Shown here one piece after another: positions 1-4,678 of a stretch of DNA of 8,164 nt. Within the stretch, counting starts at the first letter, position 1, and each line of letters begins with the position of its first letter. The position numbers and the translations under genes are program-made. The notes beneath the pieces are model-generated. The model was given only the letters and a program-made list of their open reading frames with translations. It ran no database searches and was not told where the DNA came from. The DNA is from BS750m-G62 sp964577175. GTDB taxonomy: Bacteria > Planctomycetota > Phycisphaerae > FEN-1346. Location of the stretch: positions 1 through 8,164 of the forward strand of contig CAZNYC010000161.1 of the NCBI GenBank assembly GCA_964577175.1, in the 5' to 3' direction.

Positions 1-181
1 CGAGACTGAACGAATCCGGCACCAGGCTTGCCAGTTCGCTCGCGCGGAAGCCCGTTCCAAGGGCCAGCCGGTGGAGCATTGCCCGGTCCGGCGAGCCCTT
101 CACCGTCCGCCGTTTGCCCGGCCGCTCGAAGAACGTTACGTAGTACGGGCCGCCCGGCTTTCGTCGGTAGATACTGGCCAT
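1..181 (-). pseudogene. Tyrosine recombinase (phage-type integrase), 5' end with apparent internal deletion
   Basis: This frame has no stop: it opens at ATG 181 and continues past the window edge, giving 60 visible residues. Residues 1-29 (beginning MASIYRRKPGGPYY, ending GKRRTVKG) look like the extreme N-terminus of planctomycete-type integrases, the short beta-strand region of the arm-binding domain. Residues 30-60 contain RLALGTGFRASEL, which is the catalytic-domain segment holding the first active-site arginine (R46) of the R-H-R-Y recombinase tetrad. In intact enzymes of about 400 residues these two segments lie roughly 200 residues apart. Here they abut near base 95, in frame. The core-binding domain is therefore missing and strand exchange is unlikely. 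A GGAAG lies a few bases upstream of the ATG. The gene follows the excisionase-like gene by 66 nt on the same strand, the normal xis-int order. Family assignment is confident; the deletion is inferred from family knowledge, and a chimeric assembly join is an alternative. Confidence 0.75.
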
Positions 182-247
182 TCGCTTCCGTCCCTTCTGT
201 CTTGAGTCCCCGACGACCCCTTACCTCCGGTTTGGCCACGGGGCAAG

Positions 248-484
248 TCAGTTATGGCACATCCTCGATGAATATTTCGGGTCCGATTCGCCTGCCATGT
301 GTGCCAGATACGCCTCCACGTCCACCAGGCGCCAGCGGACGGTCTTGGGGCCGATGCGTAGCGGCCGCGGGAAGCGGCCCTGTCCCGCCTCGGCCTTGGC
401 CGAGAGCCGCCAGCATGTGCGCTGGTGGACGCCGAGGGCCGATGCCAGTTCCTTCACCGTCAACAGCCTGACCCGCTGAATCAT
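248..484 (-). CDS. Excisionase / AlpA-like helix-turn-helix DNA-binding protein
   Basis: This 78-residue protein fits the small MerR-like HTH (HTH_17, AlpA/Xis) family that directs excision or regulates integrative elements. The helix-turn-helix is LLTVKELASALGVHQRTCWR (residues about 7-26). It is followed by a wing with FPRPLRIGPKTVRW and then VDVEAYLAHM, the usual ending in which the protein reads 'R-P-x-R-I-G-...-R-W...V-x-A-Y-L'. I chose ATG 484 rather than the in-frame ATG 499, because AAAGGAG sits 5 nt upstream of 484 whereas nothing resembling a Shine-Dalgarno precedes 499; the longer form would add only MKGER. It lies immediately upstream of the integrase remnant on the same strand. 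Its partner is apparently defective, so it may survive only as a regulator or as debris. The length and motifs are normal, and the reading frame is intact. Confidence 0.85.
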   Translation of the reverse strand: MIQRVRLLTVKELASALGVHQRTCWRLSAKAEAGQGRFPRPLRIGPKTVRWRLVDVEAYLAHMAGESDPKYSSRMCHN

Positions 485-496
485 CCGTTCTCCTTT
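485..496 (-). promoter_or_regulatory. Shine-Dalgarno of the excisionase-like gene
   Basis: Reading the minus strand, AAAGGAG (496 to 490) is followed by AACGG and then ATG at 484. This spacing decides the start codon in favour of 484 over 499. Confidence 0.7.
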
Positions 497-819
497 CATC
501 CGATGTTGCTAACCTGCAAGGCCTGTTCGCGCCGGTCACGAGGTGCCTTGTCGTACTCCGTCGTCGTACACGCCGTGGACCGGCCACAGCATGTCATTTC
601 GGCGCCGTGCGTCGGTGTTTTCGCGCGCCACAAACAAACACGCAGGACGCGGCCGTTCCCGCGGCCCTCGGAAAAGGCCATCGCCCGGAAGTGCCTATTG
701 CATAGGGACTTACAAGCAGCATCGGTTGCATATAGCCCGTTCTGCCAATGTGTCTGTGCCGCATCTTCGGGCGGAGGGAGTCGTTGTAGCTACACATGTC
801 AGCCTTACCCTCTGCGACA

Positions 820-847
820 CCCTCACTGGGGAATTTCCCAGTGAGGG
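820..847. repeat. 28-bp near-perfect palindrome, candidate operator
   Basis: The arms CCCTCACTGGG (820-830) and CCCAGTGAGGG (837-847) are perfect reverse complements of 11 bp. The central six bases GAATTT are themselves almost palindromic, with only the 831/836 pair mismatched. No run of T follows on either strand, so it does not look like an intrinsic terminator. It lies about 230 bp upstream of the first gene of the metal operon and about 340 bp from the excisionase start. An operator for a dimeric repressor, or a stable leader hairpin, would both fit. Confidence 0.55.
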
Positions 848-863
848 CGACCCGCTGGCTTAC

Positions 864-882
864 GCTCTCGATATATCGGAGC
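864..882. repeat. Imperfect inverted repeat centred on CGATATATCG
   Basis: A perfect 10-bp palindrome CGATATATCG (869-878) is flanked by GCTC (864-867) and GAGC (879-882), with one extra T at 868. It is AT-rich at its centre in an otherwise GC-rich stretch and lies only 16 bp after the larger palindrome. This suits a protein-binding site or a promoter region better than a terminator. No regulator gene in the window can be matched to it. Confidence 0.4.
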
Positions 883-1075
883 ACGCCGCCGATGACGAGA
901 AGAAGTCGATAAAGCAGATTGCCATCACGAGGTAAGTCCGCACCCTCGGTAAAGCATATGATCACTGACCTCTTCGTGTTGGCGGGAAGGGGGTTCGGGC
1001 CAAGACTCAGTGAATCTGGCCGAGGCCGAACAGAAAGCTTGATTTCGTGCATCGGCCAGCATACAATTCCCAGCT

Positions 1076-1507
1076 ATGCTCAGGCGGTTTATGACATCTT
1101 GGCTTGCAGTGACGATAGCGGCGGGTTCCCCTCTTGGAGGGACGATCACTGTGGTGTGCACTGGCATGGAGGGACATGTTGGTGTCAGATCCGTAGCAGT
1201 TGGTTGCGCCACGGCGTGCCTCACACGGGCCGTACAGGGCGTCTCTGCAGAAGTCGTAGCGCCGGTTTCTGCGGCGACAAGCCCTTGCCCTTGCTGCCTG
1301 CAGGTGCCCATCCCTGAAGGCCGGGCTGAGCAACCTGTGAACCCTCCGCGGAAGACCTGGGAGAGTGGTTCACGGATGAATCTGCCGGTTGGCCTTCCCA
1401 TACAAGGTCCGATGTCGGCTGACGCCGCTGATTCCCGACCTCTGCCGCTCCTTGACATGGGCTTCCTGGCCCCCTCACTTCTGCGAAGCGTCGTACTTCT
1501 GATCTGA
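1076..1507 (+). CDS. Small secreted Cys-containing protein preceding czcCBA
   Basis: This 143-residue frame has a plausible signal peptide: MLRRF, then a hydrophobic stretch MTSWLAVTIAAGSPLG. The mature part has VCTGMEGHV (C28, H34), C44 and C48, then CPCC (C71, C73, C74) followed by LQVPIPEG, and ends in LLRSVVLLI. From memory, small uncharacterised proteins with this layout (VCxGxxGHV, a CC-x-C-like cluster before 'xxPLP', an 'LRxVVLL' tail) precede Czc-type operons in planctomycetes and relatives. I cannot verify this here. The Cys and His residues suggest, but do not prove, metal binding outside the cytoplasm. It lies 128 bp upstream of czcC on the same strand and may be the first gene of the operon. 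ATG 1076 lacks a clear Shine-Dalgarno; ATG 1091 (residue 6) has a weak AGGCGG just before it. Codon bias is weaker than in czcCBA, so a non-coding explanation remains possible. Confidence 0.55.
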   Translation: MLRRFMTSWLAVTIAAGSPLGGTITVVCTGMEGHVGVRSVAVGCATACLTRAVQGVSAEVVAPVSAATSPCPCCLQVPIPEGRAEQPVNPPRKTWESGSRMNLPVGLPIQGPMSADAADSRPLPLLDMGFLAPSLLRSVVLLI

Positions 1508-1589
1508 TCTTTTGGCTGGCCGACAGGAGCCCGCGGCCGATCGCCAAGGTTCTCCGTCTGCGCTAAGATTCCTTGCACCTTTGTCTTAC

Positions 1590-1610
1590 GCGCAGGCGAA
1601 GAGCTTGCGC
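1590..1610 (+). other. Short hairpin just upstream of the czcC ribosome binding site
   Basis: GCGCAGGC (1590-1597) can pair with GCTTGCGC (1603-1610) over eight base pairs, one of them G-T, around a GAAGA loop. No T-run follows. It ends 12 nt before the AAGGA of czcC. It could protect the czcC transcript end after processing or tune translation, or it could be chance in GC-rich DNA. Confidence 0.3.
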
Positions 1611-1622
1611 CCCAGGACCAAG

Positions 1623-1627
1623 AAGGA
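1623..1627 (+). promoter_or_regulatory. Shine-Dalgarno deciding the czcC start
   Basis: AAGGA lies 8 nt upstream of ATG 1636. It supports 1636 over the in-frame upstream ATG at 1573, which would put a basic 21-residue stretch before the lipoprotein signal peptide. Confidence 0.7.
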
Positions 1628-1635
1628 CATCAGGA

Positions 1636-3045
1636 ATGAAAACGATGACATGGTGCATGACCGCACTGCTACCGGGGCTGCTGGCAGGATGCAGCCTTCC
1701 GGAGTGGGGGTCATCGCTGCCGGAACCTCGACCATGGGGCGCGGGGCTGTCGACGTACCGACCGAACGAAACCCCCGCCCGCACCGGCCGTGCGGAGGCG
1801 TCGGCTGCCCTGCAGGAACCCATGGGCACGCTGAGCCTTCGCCAGGCAATGGCGTTGGCTCTCCTGCGGAACCCGGAGTTAAGGGCCTTCGCGTGGGAGA
1901 TTCGCGCAGCCGAGGCACGCCTCCTGCAAGCCGGCCTGTGGCCTAATCCGGAACTGGAACTCGAGGTCGAAGAGTTCGCCGGTACGGGGGAGCTTGCCGG
2001 TACGAATGCGGCCGAGTTTACGGTCGGCCTGGCGCAGACGTTCCCCCTCGGGGGCGACATCGCCCGCCGACGCGAAGTGGCCGGCTTCAAGGCGCGACTG
2101 GCAGGCTGGGATTACGAGGCCGCAAGAATCGGCGTGCTGGCGGCGCTGACGCGCCGGTACGTCAACGTGCTGGCGCGAGAGCGTCGGCTGGCCGTTGCAC
2201 AGCAGGATATGGAACTGGCGAAGGCTCTGGCATCGACGACGGAGAAGCGGGTGGAGGCTGGAGCCGCTCCCCAGGTTGAGCAGGTCCGTGCCCGTGTACC
2301 CGTGGCCCGGGCACAAGTTCGGCTGCGCGAGGCGAAGCGGGAGCTTGACGTCGCACGGCGGCAACTCGCCCTCATGTGGGACCAGGACGTACCGACGTTC
2401 CAGAACGTGGCGGGGGAATTGGACACGCTGCGCGCGCCGCCGGCCCCGGAAGCCTTGGCAGGACTGATCGAGCAAAATCCGCAGGTTGCCCGCTGGGCCG
2501 CCGAGATCGGACTGCGGCGCGCGGAGGCCGATCTGGCACGCGCTGAGGCGGTTCCCGACGTGACCGTCGCCGTCGGCGTCAAGCGACTGAACGAGATCGA
2601 TGAGACGGCGATGCTGGTGGGCATCTCACTGCCGCTTGCGATCTTCGACCGCAGCCAGGGAAGCATTTCCGCCGCCCGCCACGGTGTGACCGCCGCACAG
2701 CAGAGGCGACGGGAGGTCGAACTGCTCCTGGCGAGGCAGCTTTCCGAGGCGTGGACGCAGTTGGCAAACGCGTACGACCAGGCGGTCACGTTGCGAAAGA
2801 CAGCGCTGCCGGCGGCTGAAGAGGCATTCGACGTCACACGACGTGCCTTTGAGCAGGGCGATGTCGACTTCTTGGACGCACTCGACGCCGAACGAACGCT
2901 CGTGGAGCTGCGTACGCAACACGTTACTGCCCTGGCCGATTACCACGTGGCTGCCGTGGAGATCGAGTCCTTGATCGGCCAGGGGCTCGCGGATCTGACG
3001 GCGTCAACTAATCACACACAACCACATACGGAGACGGAACCATGA
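1636..3045 (+). CDS. czcC: CzcC-like outer-membrane efflux lipoprotein (TolC/OEP family)
   Basis: This 469-residue protein is the outer-membrane channel of the tripartite pump; as a trimer it would conduct metal ions from the periplasm to the outside. It starts with a lipoprotein signal peptide, MKTMTWCMTALLPGLLAGC, whose lipobox LAGC places the lipidated cysteine at residue 19. Two outer-membrane efflux protein repeats follow, roughly residues 65-255 and 270-450. The first contains the family-typical AGLWPNPELELE (about 99-110) and QTFPLGGDIARRR. The second contains GISLPLAIFDRSQG (about 329-342), the CzcC-type 'P-L-x-x-F-D-R-x-Q-G' signature. Long Ala/Arg/Glu-rich helices for the periplasmic barrel lie between. 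The length is normal for CzcC. Start 1636 is chosen for its Shine-Dalgarno and because it gives a clean signal peptide. Its stop codon overlaps the czcB start (ATGA), implying translational coupling. CusC- or CnrC-type naming is possible; CzcC is preferred because of the partner pump. Confidence 0.9.
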   Translation: MKTMTWCMTALLPGLLAGCSLPEWGSSLPEPRPWGAGLSTYRPNETPARTGRAEASAALQEPMGTLSLRQAMALALLRNPELRAFAWEIRAAEARLLQAGLWPNPELELEVEEFAGTGELAGTNAAEFTVGLAQTFPLGGDIARRREVAGFKARLAGWDYEAARIGVLAALTRRYVNVLARERRLAVAQQDMELAKALASTTEKRVEAGAAPQVEQVRARVPVARAQVRLREAKRELDVARRQLALMWDQDVPTFQNVAGELDTLRAPPAPEALAGLIEQNPQVARWAAEIGLRRAEADLARAEAVPDVTVAVGVKRLNEIDETAMLVGISLPLAIFDRSQGSISAARHGVTAAQQRRREVELLLARQLSEAWTQLANAYDQAVTLRKTALPAAEEAFDVTRRAFEQGDVDFLDALDAERTLVELRTQHVTALADYHVAAVEIESLIGQGLADLTASTNHTQPHTETEP

Positions 3046-4643
3046 TGACCTATCGTTTTCAGAACGTGAATCGGTGGCTAGCGTTGCTGCCGGCAGTACT
3101 GGCCCTCGTACTTCTGACGACAGGCTGCAGAGATCAGGCCGACAGCGAGGCGAACGGGGAGGGGGCAGATCATGCAGGGCATGCCCACGGCGAGGGCAAA
3201 GCCCCTATCGCCGCGGCCCACTCGCACGAAACGCCGGGCGAGACCTGCTTCATCTGCGATCCTGCCAAGCGGGACAAGGGACGGCTCTGGTGCAAGGAGC
3301 ACGGCCGTTACGAGGACCGCTGCTGGCTGTGTCACCCCGAGTTGGAGGAGAAGAGCCGCTTGTACTGCAAGGAACACTTCCTCTACGAGGACGAGTGCTT
3401 CCTTTGCAACCCGGAGCTCGCGCCCCAGGGCAAGAACGCACCGCAACAACCGGCGGGAGACTCGCACGGGCAACACGAAGGCGGCGGGCTGTTCTGCGGC
3501 GAGCACGGCGTGCTGGAGGCGCAGTGCGCCATCTGCCAGCCCGACCTGGCCGCATCGCTCGAGCCCGGGGGCAGCATGATGGTCCGGCTGCCGTCGACCG
3601 CCTCCGCGCAGAAGGTGGGGATCCGGACGGGAAGCCCGCGCATGACGCAGTCTGCTCCCGTTGTGGATGCTTACTGCGAGGTGCAGTACAACCTCAACAC
3701 GATGGCGAAGATCACGCCGCTGGCCGGCGGGGTCATCCGTAGCGTTGCTCACGATGTGGGGCAGCGCGTGGCGACTGGCGACGTCCTCGTGGAACTGCAC
3801 TCGCCGGAGGTGGCGACCGCCAAGAGCGAGTACCTCTCCGCCTTGGTGGAGCTGGATATTCGCCGGCAGGCATTCGAGCGCCAGAGCCGGCTGCGAGAGC
3901 AGCAGATCGCCGCCGAGAAGGACGTTCTCGAAGCGCAGGCTGCATACCGCACGGTGGAGCTGACTCGTAACAACCTCCGCCAGAAGCTGGTCAACCTCGG
4001 GGTCAGGGACGGAGAGATCGATACCATCGAGCGAACACAGGACACGTCCGCCCACCTGGTGGTACGCGCGCCGTTTGGCGGGACGCTGGTGGAACGAAGA
4101 GCCGTCATTGGCGAGGCGGTCGCTGTGGGCGATACGATGTTCGTTCTCGCGGACCTCGCCAGCCGGTGGCTCGTGCTCTCCGTACCCGCGGCGCACCTCG
4201 CCCACGTACAGATCGGCCAGGCGGTTGAAGCACGGTTCGAGGAACTGCCAGGCGAGACAATCCAGGGCGCGATCACCTGGATCGACACGTCCGTCGACCC
4301 CCGCAGCCGGATGGTCCGCGCCCGGGCCCTGGTGACGGAGGACGCAGGGCAGGTCAAGACCGGTCTGTTCGGCAAGGCCCGTATCCTCACCGGCGGAGCG
4401 AGGCAGGCGGCTGTCGTGCCCCGCGACGCCGTCCAGCGCCACGAGGGCGGCCGGTTCGTGTTTGTGGCGCAGGAACCGGACCTCTTCGCCCTGCGGAGCG
4501 TCACGCTGGGGGCGTCCCACGGCGAGAGCTTGGAGGTGCTCGCGGGGCTCGATGCGGGCGAGAGCGTCGTGACGGACGGCAGCTTCATCATCATGTCCGA
4601 GTTCCTCAAGTCGCGACTCGGGGCGGGCTGCGCCGATCATTGA
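3042..4643 (+). CDS. czcB: CzcB-like periplasmic adaptor (membrane fusion protein) with N-terminal Cys/His repeat domain
   Basis: This 533-residue protein links the inner-membrane pump to the outer-membrane channel. Residues 1-29 form a lipoprotein-like signal ending LLTTGC (C29; the lipobox is acceptable but not canonical). Residues 44-62 are His-rich (H44, H47, H49, H60, H62). Residues 56-173 hold four 25-residue units with CxEH and CxxC pairs. The conventional adaptor follows: a lipoyl half-motif with ITPLAGGVIRSV and GDVLVELHSPEV (about 224-256), an alpha-helical hairpin (about 260-330), a second lipoyl half with VVRAPFGGTLVERRAVIGE (about 340-358), a beta-barrel (about 375-465) and a membrane-proximal domain ending IIMSEFLKSRLG. 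Typical CzcB proteins lack such a Cys/His domain, so it is an added module, probably binding metal and possibly handing it to CzcA. GGAG lies 8 nt upstream of ATG 3042, which overlaps the czcC stop; ATG 3045 is an equivalent alternative. czcA follows after 35 nt. Confidence 0.9.
   Translation: MMTYRFQNVNRWLALLPAVLALVLLTTGCRDQADSEANGEGADHAGHAHGEGKAPIAAAHSHETPGETCFICDPAKRDKGRLWCKEHGRYEDRCWLCHPELEEKSRLYCKEHFLYEDECFLCNPELAPQGKNAPQQPAGDSHGQHEGGGLFCGEHGVLEAQCAICQPDLAASLEPGGSMMVRLPSTASAQKVGIRTGSPRMTQSAPVVDAYCEVQYNLNTMAKITPLAGGVIRSVAHDVGQRVATGDVLVELHSPEVATAKSEYLSALVELDIRRQAFERQSRLREQQIAAEKDVLEAQAAYRTVELTRNNLRQKLVNLGVRDGEIDTIERTQDTSAHLVVRAPFGGTLVERRAVIGEAVAVGDTMFVLADLASRWLVLSVPAAHLAHVQIGQAVEARFEELPGETIQGAITWIDTSVDPRSRMVRARALVTEDAGQVKTGLFGKARILTGGARQAAVVPRDAVQRHEGGRFVFVAQEPDLFALRSVTLGASHGESLEVLAGLDAGESVVTDGSFIIMSEFLKSRLGAGCADH
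3207..3560 (+). repeat. Four 75-base (25-residue) Cys/His repeats inside czcB
   Basis: Units encode residues 56-80, 81-105, 106-130 and 149-173 of the adaptor. The consensus is L-x-C-x-E-H, six residues, then C-x-x-C-x-P-x-L. Cysteines are C69/C72, C84, C94/C97, C109, C119/C122, C152 and C162/C165, with H87, H112 and H155. Units two and three are closest to each other (RLWCKEHGRYEDRCWLC versus RLYCKEHFLYEDECFLC). The first unit keeps H62 but has alanine where the first cysteine should be. The fourth is set off by an 18-residue polar linker with two more histidines (H142, H145). The regular 25-residue period points to tandem duplication of a small zinc-ribbon- or knuckle-like fold. Confidence 0.85.
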
Positions 4644-4678
4644 ACTGAAGGCGGCCACGGAGCCCGAAGGAGTATTGC

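Larger units (their letters stand above)
485..1075. other. Gene-poor spacer between the divergent xis-int and czc transcription units
   Basis: Between the divergently oriented excisionase gene and the first plus-strand gene, about 590 bases hold no reading frame I would defend. The frames that exist lack Shine-Dalgarno signals, recognisable motifs and GC-rich third positions. The spacer should contain the promoters for both directions. I could not identify a convincing -35/-10 pair. The only clear structure is two inverted repeats (820-847 and 864-882). It probably also contains the left boundary between element and metal operon, but I see no terminal inverted repeat or target duplication marking it. 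Confidence 0.6.

Noticed and set aside
499..520. CGATGT...TGCAA at the left of the spacer resembles CGATGT...TGCAA near 7849-7864, as if a duplicated boundary
   Set aside because: The internal spacing differs (8 versus 4 bases) and the match is only two short blocks, so it is not convincing as a target duplication.
496..681. 61-codon minus-strand frame ending with an ATGA overlap at ATG 499
   Set aside because: The overlap concerns the less likely upstream start of the excisionase gene. The protein has no motif and ordinary spacer composition.
820..847. Large palindrome as an intrinsic terminator
   Set aside because: No T-rich tract follows on either strand, and it does not follow a recognised gene end.
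957..962. TATGAT as a -10 box upstream of the 1076 gene
   Set aside because: No acceptable -35 sequence at the proper distance.
594..1052. 152-codon minus-strand frame in the spacer
   Set aside because: No domain, start signal or codon bias, and it crosses both inverted repeats, so it is treated as chance.
1452..1480. TTGACA at 1452-1457 as a -35 box for a separate czcC promoter
   Set aside because: No TATAAT-like hexamer occurs at 16-19 bp, and the site lies inside the end of the small secreted gene.
925..1578. 217-codon minus-strand frame opposite the small secreted gene
   Set aside because: No recognisable domain, no clear start signal, and composition like antisense sequence. The plus-strand frame has a better signal peptide and motif case.
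3078..4658. 526-codon minus-strand frame opposite czcB
   Set aside because: Antisense shadow of the adaptor gene, with no motifs and no ribosome binding site of note.
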